Positions 41,393-52,027 are shown, counted from the stretch's first letter. The stretch is 64,000 nt of DNA from Paenibacillus sp. RC334 (GCF_030034735.1 NZ_CP125370.1:1736001-1800000); one strand, 5' to 3'. Notes: a model not told the origin generated them from the letters alone. Numbers and translations: made by a program.

Positions 41393-42727
41393 TTGGACGG
41401 GCTAGATGAAGCAGTTACGAAGCATGAGCAGCTATTGCGTCATATCGAGCAGTTGAAAATAGGCTCCAAAATTTCTGTGCGCAGGTTAGCTAAAGAAATG
41501 AGCGTCAGCGAAGGAACGGCCTATCGGGCCGTGAAGGAAGCGGAGAACCTGGGAATTGTCATTACCAAGGAACGCATCGGGACGGTGCGGGTGGAAAAGC
41601 GCCCACGCGGGTTGTCCGAGCAACTGACCTTTGCCGATGTCGTGAATATCGTGGAGGGACATGTGCTGGGGGGAAGCGAGGGGTTGGAAAAGCCCTTGCA
41701 CAAGTATGTCATTGGAGCGATGCGCGAAGAGGCTATGGCCCGATACATTGATGCAGGCAGCTTGCTGATCGTCGGTAACCGCGAGGATGCACATTCCCTT
41801 GCGCTAGAGCAGGGAGCAGGAGTACTGATTACAGGCGGCTTTGGTACGAGCCGGGAGGTTAAGCAACTGGCGGACCAGATCAGTTTGCCGATCATTTCTT
41901 CGCGTCACGATACCTTTACAGTGGCCTCTATGATTAATAGAGCGATTTTCGACCGCTTGATCAAAAAGAAGATTATGCTGATTGAAGACATCGCGGCAGG
42001 TAAACCGAAGACGCAGACCTTGAAAATCAACAGTACCCTTACCGAATTTGAAGAGCTTTCGGTGACGACTGGAAATCACCATTTTGCGGTGGTGGATGAA
42101 TGGAACCGCCTGATCGGTATCGTCAGCCGCAAGGATGTGGAGGGACTGCAACCCGAGCATACGATGGACAAATGCCTGATCCGCAATCCGGTAACAGTGA
42201 CCTACCAGACCTCGCTCGCTTCGGCTGCGCAGATGATGGCGTGGGAAGGTGTGGATTATTTACCGGTCGTGGACCGCAACCGCAAGCTGCTGGGGTCCGT
42301 CACACGGCGGGAGGTACTGGATGCCTTGCGCAACGCCCAAAAGCAGCCACAGCTTGGCGAGACGTTCGACCAGCTCATTTGGAACGGATTTGCAGAGGAG
42401 CGTGATGAGGACGGATTATTATTTTTTCGGGGCTTCGTTATTCCTCAGATGGCGACCAATCTGGGTACCATCTCGGAAGGCGTGCTGGTCAATGTGATGA
42501 CACAAGCGGGCTACCGGGTTGCCAGAGATATGAGCGGGAAGGATTATGTGCTGGACAATTTAACGACCTATTTTATCAGACCCGTACAGATTGAGGATGC
42601 CATAGTTCTTCGTCCGTTGTTGCTGGAAACGAGCCGCCGCACCTGCAAGCTGGAAATTGCAATTTCACGGGAAAATCAATTGGTATGCAAAGCGGTGATG
42701 ACGCTCCACTCCATTGAACACGGTTAG
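41393..42727 (+). CDS. ytoI: YtoI-like regulator: HTH, DRTGG, CBS pair and hotdog domain (444 aa)
   Basis: Likely ligand-sensing transcription factor. In order: winged HTH (residues 10-65; ISVRRLAKEMSVSEGTAYRAVKEAE), DRTGG domain (80-190), two CBS domains (about 205-320; LIGIVSRKDVEG, YLPVVDRNRKLLGSVTRREV), and a thioesterase-like hotdog domain (330-440). CBS pairs often bind adenosine nucleotides, and the hotdog may bind acyl-CoA. The TTG at 41393, after GGGGGTG, aligns with the B. subtilis start; the TTG at 41369 lies before that site. Confidence 0.9.
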   Translation: MDGLDEAVTKHEQLLRHIEQLKIGSKISVRRLAKEMSVSEGTAYRAVKEAENLGIVITKERIGTVRVEKRPRGLSEQLTFADVVNIVEGHVLGGSEGLEKPLHKYVIGAMREEAMARYIDAGSLLIVGNREDAHSLALEQGAGVLITGGFGTSREVKQLADQISLPIISSRHDTFTVASMINRAIFDRLIKKKIMLIEDIAAGKPKTQTLKINSTLTEFEELSVTTGNHHFAVVDEWNRLIGIVSRKDVEGLQPEHTMDKCLIRNPVTVTYQTSLASAAQMMAWEGVDYLPVVDRNRKLLGSVTRREVLDALRNAQKQPQLGETFDQLIWNGFAEERDEDGLLFFRGFVIPQMATNLGTISEGVLVNVMTQAGYRVARDMSGKDYVLDNLTTYFIRPVQIEDAIVLRPLLLETSRRTCKLEIAISRENQLVCKAVMTLHSIEHG

Positions 42728-42768
42728 TGTCCATTCGTGTGTAGTAAGTGGAGTCGGAGTAGAGCAGT

Positions 42769-43266
42769 TCAATGGCTTTCCGGAAGTCTTTCTTTTGCCT
42801 CCAGCCAAATTTGCAGCACACCTTCCATTACAAGCATCGTTTTGACCTGGATCGTATACTCCTTGTCACGAACGGTGTATTTTTTTTGGTGAAGCAACAT
42901 GCGTACCAGCTTGCTGTCGGAATCAATCTCGAACATGTCCCGGCCACGCAGTACCTCCAAATCCCGGCTGACGCGGCGAAGAAGCTCCTTTAGATTAATA
43001 GAGTCAATCTTTTCGGCAGAAGTTTCTTCAGCAATCAATTTGATTTCCTTGACAACAGTCTGACGCTTGCTGTATTTCCGCAGGGTTCTATTGTCCTCCT
43101 GCGCTTGCTGGAGCTGGAATTGGAGGTCTTGATTGTTCGTCCACAGCTCATTGAAGCTGGCGTGCCAGATGGCATTGTAGACTATTGCTCCGGTAATCAT
43201 GCCCAGCACGAAGACGGAGGATAAATGCATAAACGGGCGCAGGCGCTCAAAGGGAGGCACTCTCAT
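42769..43266 (-). CDS. ytrI: Sporulation membrane protein YtrI (165 aa)
   Basis: Membrane-anchored protein with one helix (about residues 14-32) and a coiled-coil stretch (LQFQLQQAQEDNRTL) before a C-terminal domain of about 90 residues. It is named from its N-terminus MRVPPFERLRPF, its shape and its place between ytrH and the YtoI-like gene beside dnaE, as in B. subtilis, where ytrHI are sigmaE genes needed for efficient sporulation. It follows ytrH after 12 bases. Confidence 0.85.
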   Translation of the reverse strand: MRVPPFERLRPFMHLSSVFVLGMITGAIVYNAIWHASFNELWTNNQDLQFQLQQAQEDNRTLRKYSKRQTVVKEIKLIAEETSAEKIDSINLKELLRRVSRDLEVLRGRDMFEIDSDSKLVRMLLHQKKYTVRDKEYTIQVKTMLVMEGVLQIWLEAKERLPESH

Positions 43267-43278
43267 AGTCGTTTCACC

Positions 43279-43608
43279 TCACGGCCGTCCGTTGCCGCAC
43301 ACCCACTTGACCAGCTCTGCACCCATATGAGCGCCTAAAAAGGCGAAAATCAAATACAATATCTGCTTAATGGCAGGCGACAAATTACCATCCAGCATAT
43401 TGCTCTCAATGACGCGGATCGGGTCCATTGTTCCCCCCACAGCAGCGGCAAGCGCCCATATTTTAATTCTTCCGGCAACCTCCAGCATCGTCTGGGTAGG
43501 CGGCTGAAGCGATACCACAGCTCCCATTCCTCCGAGCATGGCTCCCCCGAGCACGATGCCGAAGGCAATGAAGAAGTCGAGAATCGCTTTGGATATAAAA
43601 GTGCTCAT
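43279..43608 (-). CDS. ytrH: Sporulation membrane protein YtrH (109 aa)
   Basis: Small protein with three membrane helices (about residues 8-30, 45-62 and 82-100). The pattern FFIAFGIVLGGAMLGGMGAVVSL and AVGGTMDPIRVIESN is the YtrH family. It is divergent from dnaE, 139 bases apart, the same as in B. subtilis. GAGGA precedes the ATG. Confidence 0.9.
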   Translation of the reverse strand: MSTFISKAILDFFIAFGIVLGGAMLGGMGAVVSLQPPTQTMLEVAGRIKIWALAAAVGGTMDPIRVIESNMLDGNLSPAIKQILYLIFAFLGAHMGAELVKWVCGNGRP

Positions 43609-43747
43609 GCTCTTTTCCTCCTATAAGGTATACGAATCAGGACCGCGCTTGTCCGCCCGGGTCTGTACTTTTATTGTATGGGCGCTACTAACGCGGATAT
43701 GATAAAATAGTTTGAAGAAAAACAAGCGGTGAAAGGAAGAGAAGCGC

Positions 43748-46700
43748 ATGAGTTCATTTGTGCATTTGCATGTTCACAGCGAGTACAGCCTGCTGGACGG
43801 CGCGGCTCGTACCGCGGAGTTGGTCAAACAGGCATCAGCTTACGGAATGAAGGCACTGGCCCTTACGGATCACGGGGTGATGTATGGTGCCATTCCTTTT
43901 TACAGAGCGTGTGTAGAGAACGGCATTAAGCCGATTATCGGGTGTGAGGCCTATATGACGGCTGGCTCGCGCAAGGAGCGTGGCAGCCGGAAGGATCAGC
44001 CCATATATCATTTAATTTTGCTCGCCAAAAATAAAACAGGCTATCAAAATCTGATGAAGCTGTGCTCTATCGGCCATTTGGAGGGCTTTCACTACAAGCC
44101 ACGTATCGACATGGAAGCGCTGGCTGCCCACCATGAAGGCATCATATGCTTAAGCGCATGTTTGGGCGGTGAAGTGCCGCAGCATTTGCTGCATGGCCGG
44201 GAAGCCGAAGCACGACGGGCAGCGGAACGCTACCGCAACATTTTTGGCGATGATTTTTATCTGGAGCTTCAGGATCACGGTCTGTCAGAGCAAAAGCGCG
44301 TAAATCCTCTTCTGATCGCGTTGGCGAAGGAGCTGGATATTCCGCTGGTAGCTACGAATGACGTGCATTATCTGACCGAGCCGGATGCAGATGTACAAGA
44401 CGTTCTGATCTGCATTGGAACAGGCAAGACGGTCGACGACGAGGAACGCTTGCGCATACCGACACGTCAGTTGTACCTGAAAAGCCAGGAGGACATGGCT
44501 CGCTTGTTCCCGCATGTGGCGGAAGCGATCGATAATACTGTACGTATTGCTGAAAAGTGTGAACTGGAGCTGGAATTTGGGCAATCTATTTTGCCAGAAT
44601 ATCGTCCGCTGCCGGAAGGCATGACTCCTTCGTCCTATCTGCGCAGTTTGTGTGTGCAAGGGCTGGAGCGTCGTTATGGGAGTGATCTGGCGTGGGAACA
44701 ACCGGAGCAACGGGAAAGGCTGGAGCAGCGGCTCAGTTATGAGCTGAACACGATTGACAGCATGGGATTCAGCGATTATTTTCTGATCGTGTGGGATTTT
44801 ATCGCTTTCGCTCATAAGCATAATATTGCTACCGGCCCTGGACGGGGTTCCTCGGCAGGCAGTCTGGTCGCTTATGTACTTCATATCACGAATGTGGATC
44901 CCATGAAATATAACCTGCTGTTTGAACGGTTTCTGAATCCTGAACGGATTAGCATGCCGGATATAGATATTGATTTCAGCGATGAACGACGGGATGAGGT
45001 TATCGACTATGTGGTGCAGAAGTACGGTAACGAGCATGTAGCGCAAATTATTACCTTCGGAACGCTGGCGGCAAGAGCCGCAGTGCGTGACGTTGGGCGT
45101 GCGTTGAATGTACCGTATGGCGAAGTGGACAAGGCGGCCAAGCTGATTCCGGCGCAGCTCGGGATTAATATCCGTCATGCGCTTGAGATCACCCCTGAGC
45201 TGAAGACACTGTATGAAACCAAGCCCAAGACGCGTGAGCTGCTGGATATGGCGATTAAAGTAGAGGGCATGCCACGTCATGCTTCGACCCATGCGGCGGG
45301 TGTCGTCATTTCGCGGACTCCGCTGACTGATGCAGTTCCGCTTCAAGAGGGGAGTGAAGGGGTTCCCCTGACGCAATACTCGATGGAAAATCTGGAGCGG
45401 ATCGGTTTGCTGAAAATGGATTTTCTTGGGCTGCGCACCCTTTCTATTATTGAACGCTGCATGCGTTGGATTACCGAAGAACATGGAGAAACGCCTGATT
45501 TTAGCCGCATTCCTGACAATGACCCACATACCTATGACATGCTGGGTAAAGGCGACACAGGCGGTGTGTTCCAGCTGGAGTCGGCGGGGGTACGCCGGGT
45601 GCTCAAGGATCTAAAGCCAAGTGTGTTCGAGGATATTATTTCTGTATTGGCCTTGTATCGTCCGGGTCCAATGGGCTTCATTCCTAACTTTATTCAGGCC
45701 AAGCACGGGGAGATTGAGGTTCATTATCCGCATCCTGATCTGGAGCCAATCTTGAAGGATACGTACGGCATTATCGTGTATCAGGAACAAATCATGCAGA
45801 TTGCTTCGCGCATGGCTGGCTTTTCCCTGGGAGAAGCCGATCTGTTGCGTCGCGCCGTATCCAAGAAAAAACGCGAAGTGCTGGACCTTGAGCGTGGCCA
45901 TTTTGTGGAGGGCAGTGTCAAGCAGGGTTACACGGAAGAGGAAGCTGGAAGGGTCTACGATATGATTGTCCGTTTTGCGGACTATGGATTTCCGCGTGCA
46001 CATGCGGCTGCCTATGGTGTGCTGGCGTTCCAGACGGCGTATCTTAAAGCCCATTATCCGGTGCAGTTTATGGCCTCTATGCTGACAGCGGTGATGGGTA
46101 GCCACCGGAAAGTGGCGGAATATGTCGTCGAATGCCGTCGTATGGATATGGCGGTTCTGCCACCCGATGTAAATGAAAGCGGGGTGCTGTTTACCCCGTT
46201 GCAGCAGGGGAATATCCGCTTTGGACTGGCCGCGATTAAAAATGTCGGCACGCAGGCGATGGAAAGTATTCTCGCCGTTCGCAAGGAGCGTCCTTTTGAC
46301 AGCCTGCTCGATTTTTGTCGTCGCGTGGATTTGCGTGTGTGCAATAAGCGGGTGATTGAATCGCTCATCCAGGCAGGGGCGTTTGACTCGTTGCCAGGTC
46401 ATCGTGCGCAGTTGATTGCCATGCTGGATGAAACGGTGGATGCGGCGGTCAAATGGCGCAAGGAACGTGACGATTTGCAAATAGATATGTTCGGTTTTGT
46501 GGAGATGCCCAATTGGGATATCGAATATCCCGATGTACCGAAATTCAGTGCGGGTCAGCAGCTAGAGCTGGAACGTGAGCTGTTGGGACTGTATCTGTCC
46601 GGGCATCCGCTGGATGATTTTGAGCCGTTGCTGGAAAGCAGCGATGCAGAGCGTCTGATGGAATTGGGCGATGTGGCGGATGAAGCGGTTGTCGTGACCG

Positions 46701-47446
46701 CAGGTATGGTTGTGTCGCTCAAGACGATTACGACCAAACAGGGGAAGGCAATGGCCTTTATTGAGCTGGAGGATCAGATTGAGCGCTGCGAGGTCGTGTT
46801 GTTTCCCGAAGTGTGGAAGCGAAGCCACCAGTGGATTGAAAAGGGAGCGCTGCTTGCGTTCCGTGCCAAAATGCAGCACCAGGATGAGCATTTCAAGCTC
46901 CTTGCGGACGAGGCCGTCCCGCTGGCGGAGGATTCACTGGCGCGGCTTCTCCAGCGCCGACGTGCTGGAGCGCGTTCGTCCGCCGCGGCCGGAAAGCCCA
47001 CGTCAGCGGCTGGCTCTGCCGCTGGTGGCCCCGGTGGGGGAGCGCCACGCGTGCCGTCGAGGCCGTCGGCAGCCGAGTCGTCTGCGCAGACGACTACGGC
47101 GCCAGCGGTCCCGCCCGTTTCGGCGGCCCGCCCGGCCACAGACACTTCGCCGCACGTCACGGAAGCGGCTCCCGGCGAACAAGCCCCGGCTCCGCGTGGT
47201 TCGGAGCCGACAGCCCGTCAGCGGGTGTTTGTCAAAATCACCCGCCAGGCCGAGGAGGACGCCAGCTTGCTGGTCAGCCTCAAGGCGCTGCTACAGGAGC
47301 ATCCCGGTGCGTTGCCTACCGTACTCTTTTATGAGAGCAGCCAGCGTTTGCTGGCGCTGAGTGATGCTTACAGCATCAAGCCATCGCCTCAGCTTTTCGA
47401 CCGGATGGAGTCAATGCTGGGTGCGGGCACGGTGAAAGTTAAATAA
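43748..47446 (+). CDS. dnaE: DNA polymerase III alpha subunit DnaE (1232 aa)
   Basis: Replicative C-family polymerase, in Bacillales the DnaE that extends primers before PolC. An N-terminal PHP domain (HLHVHSEYS, His6/His8) is followed by the palm with the catalytic PDIDIDFSDERRD (Asp405, Asp407), fingers, HhH and OB-fold (LLAFRAKMQ). Residues about 1070-1157 are an Ala/Pro/Ser/Gly linker of very high GC; a C-terminal domain follows. B. subtilis DnaE is about 1115 residues, so the linker explains most of the extra length. Start: ATG with GGAAGAG upstream. Confidence 0.96.
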   Translation: MSSFVHLHVHSEYSLLDGAARTAELVKQASAYGMKALALTDHGVMYGAIPFYRACVENGIKPIIGCEAYMTAGSRKERGSRKDQPIYHLILLAKNKTGYQNLMKLCSIGHLEGFHYKPRIDMEALAAHHEGIICLSACLGGEVPQHLLHGREAEARRAAERYRNIFGDDFYLELQDHGLSEQKRVNPLLIALAKELDIPLVATNDVHYLTEPDADVQDVLICIGTGKTVDDEERLRIPTRQLYLKSQEDMARLFPHVAEAIDNTVRIAEKCELELEFGQSILPEYRPLPEGMTPSSYLRSLCVQGLERRYGSDLAWEQPEQRERLEQRLSYELNTIDSMGFSDYFLIVWDFIAFAHKHNIATGPGRGSSAGSLVAYVLHITNVDPMKYNLLFERFLNPERISMPDIDIDFSDERRDEVIDYVVQKYGNEHVAQIITFGTLAARAAVRDVGRALNVPYGEVDKAAKLIPAQLGINIRHALEITPELKTLYETKPKTRELLDMAIKVEGMPRHASTHAAGVVISRTPLTDAVPLQEGSEGVPLTQYSMENLERIGLLKMDFLGLRTLSIIERCMRWITEEHGETPDFSRIPDNDPHTYDMLGKGDTGGVFQLESAGVRRVLKDLKPSVFEDIISVLALYRPGPMGFIPNFIQAKHGEIEVHYPHPDLEPILKDTYGIIVYQEQIMQIASRMAGFSLGEADLLRRAVSKKKREVLDLERGHFVEGSVKQGYTEEEAGRVYDMIVRFADYGFPRAHAAAYGVLAFQTAYLKAHYPVQFMASMLTAVMGSHRKVAEYVVECRRMDMAVLPPDVNESGVLFTPLQQGNIRFGLAAIKNVGTQAMESILAVRKERPFDSLLDFCRRVDLRVCNKRVIESLIQAGAFDSLPGHRAQLIAMLDETVDAAVKWRKERDDLQIDMFGFVEMPNWDIEYPDVPKFSAGQQLELERELLGLYLSGHPLDDFEPLLESSDAERLMELGDVADEAVVVTAGMVVSLKTITTKQGKAMAFIELEDQIERCEVVLFPEVWKRSHQWIEKGALLAFRAKMQHQDEHFKLLADEAVPLAEDSLARLLQRRRAGARSSAAAGKPTSAAGSAAGGPGGGAPRVPSRPSAAESSAQTTTAPAVPPVSAARPATDTSPHVTEAAPGEQAPAPRGSEPTARQRVFVKITRQAEEDASLLVSLKALLQEHPGALPTVLFYESSQRLLALSDAYSIKPSPQLFDRMESMLGAGTVKVK

Positions 47447-47574
47447 TGAACATTTTCCTCCCCTCCCGCATACACTTGGAACACTGGCGGAACAGGAACA
47501 TCAGCACTTATCCAACATCATAAGGTTCCGCAAGCTGGAAGACAGAACTGTATGGTGGAGGCGGGAGGGAAATC

Positions 47575-48072
47575 ATGTCCTATGAATACGCAGAAACCCT
47601 GTTAATTCGCAGAGGGATTAGTATCGAGTCCATAGCGGACATTGTTTTTCAGCTTCAGCTAAAATATTACCCTCATTTGACCATTGAAGAATGTGTGGAC
47701 AGCGTAAAGGCAGTTTTGCAGAAGCGGGAAGTGCAGTATACGCTGTTCACGGGTATTGCGCTTGATGAGCTGGCCGAAAAAAAACTTCTTCCCCAGCCGC
47801 TGCAAGCCATTATGGAGGCAGATGAACCCCTGTACGGAGTGGACGAGACACTGGCCCTCGGGATTACGAGCGTGTATGGTATGATTGGCTTGACCAGTTT
47901 TGGTTATCTGGATAAAGAAAAGACGGGAATCATTGAACAGCTAAACCGTAAAGGCAGCGGTATTCATGTATTTCTGGACGATCTGGTCGCCGGACTGGCA
48001 GCTGCCGCTTCTTCGCGCATTGCTCATCGCAGCCCCCATGCCAAGCAATACCCCGTGTCATTGGACACTTGA
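47575..48072 (+). CDS. yutG: YutG-like phosphatidylglycerophosphatase A family protein (165 aa)
   Basis: PgpA-family protein that likely dephosphorylates phosphatidylglycerophosphate in lipid synthesis. The patterns RRGISIESIADIVFQLQLKYYPHLT, LGITSVYGMIGLTSFGYLDKEK and HVFLDDLVAGLAAAASSRIAHR fit YutG, with the acidic DD pair near the C-terminus. It has no strong membrane helices, unlike the E. coli enzyme. GGAGG is present upstream of the ATG. It is followed by a terminator. Confidence 0.87.
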   Translation: MSYEYAETLLIRRGISIESIADIVFQLQLKYYPHLTIEECVDSVKAVLQKREVQYTLFTGIALDELAEKKLLPQPLQAIMEADEPLYGVDETLALGITSVYGMIGLTSFGYLDKEKTGIIEQLNRKGSGIHVFLDDLVAGLAAAASSRIAHRSPHAKQYPVSLDT

Positions 48073-48104
48073 TTCACCTGCACGAACAGAGTCAATGATT
48101 TTCT

Positions 48105-48145
48105 GGGCCCTCTGACCGATCTTAACCGAGCAGGAGGGCTTTTGT
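48105..48145 (+). terminator. Rho-independent terminator after yutG
   Basis: GCCCTC and GAGGGC form a stem, extended by partial pairs, around a long loop, followed by TTTTGTT. Confidence 0.7.
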
Positions 48146-48225
48146 TGCGGGAAAAAAGTAAGGTATGTTATCATGAGTCTATTATATGGGCTCAAAACTT
48201 GAGGCTTAGGGGGTAGAAACAAGGC

Positions 48226-48414
48226 ATGTGGACGGTGATCTATATTGCACCGACGGCCAGACTGGCTGACATGATTAAGCTCAAACTGTCGGAAGAAGGT
48301 TTTATGGTGCAGGCCCGGGCCATCAGCGCATCCAAGCAGCAGTTTGAGATACTTGTGCCTTCGGGTGAAGTCGAAGAAATACAGGAAGTGCTTAATTCGA
48401 TTTTGCGCCCTTGA
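48226..48414 (+). CDS. Small DUF2007-like protein before accD (62 aa)
   Basis: Short alpha/beta protein (MWTVIYIAPTARLADMIK, ILVPSGEVEEIQEVLN) that looks like the small domain called DUF2007, thought to bind or signal. Its role is unknown. AGGGGG is 12 bases upstream of the ATG. It precedes accD by about 180 bases on the same strand and may be read from its own promoter. Confidence 0.75.
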   Translation: MWTVIYIAPTARLADMIKLKLSEEGFMVQARAISASKQQFEILVPSGEVEEIQEVLNSILRP

Positions 48415-48595
48415 GTCCGGAACGGCGGAAGTGATACAGCAGCATGAATGGAACAAAGGATGCACGATCGGCGGTAATGTTTCGCAAAACAGGCGTTGAC
48501 GTGTGTATAAACATAATGCTAAGAGATGCCGCATAGACGGCAGAGGACCTTGTATCGGTTACGGCTGACAAATAAACGGCTGGAGAGGTGTAGTT

Positions 48596-49489
48596 GTGTT
48601 TAAAGATTTATTCCAAAAGAAGCGTAAATACGCGACCATCCCTTCGGAACGGGCGCTGAGCGGCGATCAAGCGGACATGCCGGATCGTCCCAAACGGGAA
48701 ATCCCCGAAGGTCTTATGACCAAATGTGGCAAATGCGGAAGCATTCAATACAGTAAAGAGTTAGAAAAAAATCTGAAAGTGTGCCCGGTGTGCGGATACC
48801 ATATGCGTCTTAATGCTATGGATCGTATTCGCATGGTGCTCGATGAAAATACATTTACAGAATATGATGCCGATATGATTTCGGTTGATCCGCTGGGTTT
48901 TCCAGGTTATGCAAGCAAGCTGGAACAGCAGACGCTGAAATCCGGTTTGCGAGAGGCTGTCATTACGGGCGATGGGCTCATTCATGGGCTTCCGGCTGTT
49001 GTTGCAGTGATGAGTTTTGACTTTTTCACTGGCAGCATGGGATCAGTCGTCGGGGAGAAAATTACCCGCGCCATTGAGCAGGCGATAGACAAGCGTCTTC
49101 CGCTTATTATTTTCTCCACATCTGGTGGGGCGCGTATGCAGGAAAGTATTTTGAGCCTGATGCAGATGGCCAAAACAAGTGCGGCTCTCGCTCGTATGGA
49201 CGAGCAGGGATTGCTCTATATTTCCGTTATCACCGATCCGACTACAGGTGGAGTATCCGCCAGCTTTGCTACGCTTGGAGATATTAACATCGCGGAGCCG
49301 GGGGCAGTATTCGGTTTTGCCGGACGTATCGTGATCGAACAGACGATCAGACAGAAGCTACCGGACGATTTTCAAACCTCCGAATTTAATTTGCAGCACG
49401 GACAATTGGATATGGTTGTACATCGCAAGGAACTGCGCGATACACTTGGCCAACTGCTCGATTTGCACAGCGCGAAAGAGGTGGAATAG
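48596..49489 (+). CDS. accD: Acetyl-CoA carboxylase carboxyltransferase subunit beta (297 aa)
   Basis: With AccA moves the carboxyl group from biotin to acetyl-CoA, giving malonyl-CoA for fatty acid synthesis. It has the N-terminal zinc finger CGKCGS...CPVCGYH and the crotonase-like core with [35 protein letters not shown] and the oxyanion strand [15 protein letters not shown]. Start: GTG at 48596 with GGAGAGG upstream. It abuts accA directly. Confidence 0.97.
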   Translation: MFKDLFQKKRKYATIPSERALSGDQADMPDRPKREIPEGLMTKCGKCGSIQYSKELEKNLKVCPVCGYHMRLNAMDRIRMVLDENTFTEYDADMISVDPLGFPGYASKLEQQTLKSGLREAVITGDGLIHGLPAVVAVMSFDFFTGSMGSVVGEKITRAIEQAIDKRLPLIIFSTSGGARMQESILSLMQMAKTSAALARMDEQGLLYISVITDPTTGGVSASFATLGDINIAEPGAVFGFAGRIVIEQTIRQKLPDDFQTSEFNLQHGQLDMVVHRKELRDTLGQLLDLHSAKEVE

Positions 49490-50473
49490 ATGGCTGGCGA
49501 ATTGCCTTATGAAAAGCCCCTGGTCGAGATGCGACAGAAGATCGAAGAACTCAAGCAATTCGGACAGGATAAGCAAATTGATTTTACCGATGAAATTAAC
49601 CGTCTGGAGGAACGTTATCTCCAGATGGAGGAAGAAATATATACGAACATTACAGCACCGCAAAAAATGCACGTGGCTCGTCATCATCAGCGACCGACAT
49701 CGCTTGATTTGATCGGGCAGGTGTTTACGGATTTCATTGAACTGCACGGCGACCGCCTGTATGGCGACGATCTGGCGGTCGTGGGTGGAATTGCCAAGCT
49801 GAATGGTATTCCGGTAACCGTTATTGGGCAGCAACGTGGCAAGGATACGAAGGATAACATTGCACGGTTTTTCGGGAGCGCGCACCCGGAGGGATTCCGT
49901 AAAGGCTTGCGTCTTATGCAGCAGGCTGACAAATTCAAACGCCCAATCATTACATTTATTGATACGAAGGGCGCTTATCCGGGTAATACAGCAGAGGAGA
50001 GAGGTCAATCGGAAGCGATTGCCCGCAATTTGCGGGAGATGGCAAAGCTTTCGGTGCCTGTTATTTGTGTGGTCATCGGCGAGGGTGGAAGCGGCGGCGC
50101 GCTTGCGTTTGCCGTCGGCAACCGTGTGCTGATGCTGGAGCATGCCATTTACTCGGCCATTTCTCCTAACGGAGCGGCCTCGATTCTGTGGAAGGATGCT
50201 TCCAAGGCGGATCAGGCTGCTGAGGCTATGAAGATTACGGCGAATGACCTCCTGCGCATGGAGGTCATCGAGGATATCGTGCCGGAGCCGAAGGGGGGCG
50301 CGCATCGTAACTATGAAGTAACCGCTGCCGCTATCAAGGAGTCGCTGGAACGCCATTTGGCCGACCTTTTGAATATGAACTGCGACGAATTGAGGGAAGA
50401 TCGGTATCAAAAGTTCCGAAAAATAGGCCAATATACCTTTTTAAAAACTTCGGAACCAGGTTCTATGTTGTAA
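49490..50473 (+). CDS. accA: Acetyl-CoA carboxylase carboxyltransferase subunit alpha (327 aa)
   Basis: Partner of AccD. The coiled N-terminal part ([14 protein letters not shown]) leads into [47 protein letters not shown] and [15 protein letters not shown], all typical. The ATG follows the accD stop with no gap, with a GAGGTGG site inside accD. In B. subtilis pfkA comes next; here it does not. Confidence 0.97.
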   Translation: MAGELPYEKPLVEMRQKIEELKQFGQDKQIDFTDEINRLEERYLQMEEEIYTNITAPQKMHVARHHQRPTSLDLIGQVFTDFIELHGDRLYGDDLAVVGGIAKLNGIPVTVIGQQRGKDTKDNIARFFGSAHPEGFRKGLRLMQQADKFKRPIITFIDTKGAYPGNTAEERGQSEAIARNLREMAKLSVPVICVVIGEGGSGGALAFAVGNRVLMLEHAIYSAISPNGAASILWKDASKADQAAEAMKITANDLLRMEVIEDIVPEPKGGAHRNYEVTAAAIKESLERHLADLLNMNCDELREDRYQKFRKIGQYTFLKTSEPGSML

Positions 50474-50508
50474 TACGCTGGAAACGGGTAACAATAAATA
50501 TGACGAAC

Positions 50509-50526
50509 TTCCTATACAAATAGGAA
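50509..50526. repeat. Small palindrome between accA and pyk
   Basis: TTCCTAT and ATAGGAA flank four bases. It could be a weak terminator of accA or an operator before pyk. Confidence 0.4.
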
Positions 50527-50596
50527 AAAGTGTAGTAGATTTAATTGTTGGAAAAAGATATAAAGTAGCACCTTTGAAAACGGAGGAAAAACCCAA

Positions 50597-52027
50597 ATGC
50601 GCAAAACTAAGATTGTATGTACCATCGGTCCTTCCAGTGAGTCATTGGAAAATGTGAAGAAACTGATTTTGGCTGGTATGAACGTAGCCCGCCTGAATTT
50701 CTCTCACGGTGATTTCGAGGAGCATGGCAACCGGATCAAAAATATCCGCCAAGCTTGTAAGGAGCTTAACAAAAACGTTGCTATTTTGCTCGATACGAAG
50801 GGGCCGGAAATCCGGACAGGAAAGCTCGAAGTTGAACCTATTGAGCTTGTTCAGGACGAGTATATTACGCTGACAACGGAAGAAATTCTCGGTACGAAAG
50901 ATCGTATTTCCGTTACGTACCAGGATCTTCCCTCGGACGTGGAGCCCGGCTCCACCATTCTGATCGACGATGGTCTGATCGGACTCACCGTTATTGAAGT
51001 ATCAGGCAGTGAAATCAAATGCCGCATTGTCAATGGCGGAACGATCAAGAGCAAGAAAGGCGTTAATGTTCCCGGCGTGAACATTTCCTTGCCAGGCATT
51101 ACAGAAAAGGATGCTAACGACATCACTTTCGGTATTGAGCAGGACGTTGATTTCATCGCAGCTTCTTTTGTTCGTAAAGCGAGTGATGTACTGGAAATTC
51201 GTGAATTGCTGGCGAAGCATAATGCAAGTCACATTCAAATTATTTCCAAAATCGAAAATCAGCAAGGCGTCGACAATTTGGACGAAATTTTGGAAGCTTC
51301 GGATGGCCTGATGGTTGCCCGTGGTGACCTCGGTGTTGAAATTCCTGCTGAAGAAGTGCCATTGGCGCAAAAATTGATGATTACCAAGTGTAATGTAGCG
51401 GGTAAGCCTGTTATTACCGCAACACAAATGCTGGATTCCATGCAACGTAACCCGCGTCCGACTCGTGCGGAAGCGAGTGACGTAGCGAATGCCATTTTTG
51501 ACGGAACAGATGCCATTATGCTGTCCGGCGAAACAGCTGCGGGTAAATATCCGGTAGAATCTGTATTGACGATGTCCCGTATTGCAGAGAAAGCAGAATC
51601 CGCTCTGAACTACCGTGATTTGTTCAAAAAACAAAGAACGGCTCAGGAAGTTAGTATTACGGAAGCGATCAGCCAATCCGTTTCTATTTCTGCGCTTGAC
51701 CTGCATGCCAAAGCCATCCTGACGTCCACACAAAGCGGAACAACGGCGCGTATGATTTCCAAATATCGTCCACAAGCTCCAATTATTGCTGTGACAACGC
51801 AGGAAAGAACAGTTCGCCGCCTGGCTCTGATCTGGGGAGTACATGCGGTACAAGGCAAACCTGTCGTGGACACGACGGACAAACTGATCGAAAACGCACT
51901 GGAAGGCGGTCGCAAATCCGGTCTCGTTAAAGAGGGCGATTTGGTTGTTATTACCGCAGGTATACCGCTCGGTGCTTCTGGTTCTACGAACCTGATTAAA
52001 ATTAGCTGTGTTCCTGCACAAGCGTAA
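50597..52027 (+). CDS. pyk: Pyruvate kinase, short form (476 aa)
   Basis: Final glycolytic step, phosphoenolpyruvate plus ADP to pyruvate plus ATP. It shows [26 protein letters not shown], the active-site [13 protein letters not shown] and [12 protein letters not shown], and TATQMLDSM. It ends at residue 476 after the C domain, so it lacks the PEP-utiliser-like extension of about 110 residues seen in the enzymes of B. subtilis and Geobacillus. GGAGGAAAAA precedes the ATG. A strong terminator follows. Confidence 0.97.
   Translation: MRKTKIVCTIGPSSESLENVKKLILAGMNVARLNFSHGDFEEHGNRIKNIRQACKELNKNVAILLDTKGPEIRTGKLEVEPIELVQDEYITLTTEEILGTKDRISVTYQDLPSDVEPGSTILIDDGLIGLTVIEVSGSEIKCRIVNGGTIKSKKGVNVPGVNISLPGITEKDANDITFGIEQDVDFIAASFVRKASDVLEIRELLAKHNASHIQIISKIENQQGVDNLDEILEASDGLMVARGDLGVEIPAEEVPLAQKLMITKCNVAGKPVITATQMLDSMQRNPRPTRAEASDVANAIFDGTDAIMLSGETAAGKYPVESVLTMSRIAEKAESALNYRDLFKKQRTAQEVSITEAISQSVSISALDLHAKAILTSTQSGTTARMISKYRPQAPIIAVTTQERTVRRLALIWGVHAVQGKPVVDTTDKLIENALEGGRKSGLVKEGDLVVITAGIPLGASGSTNLIKISCVPAQA

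Noticed and set aside
44285..45529. A 414-codon minus-strand frame inside dnaE
   Set aside because: Shadow of the dnaE coding strand, without any domain pattern.
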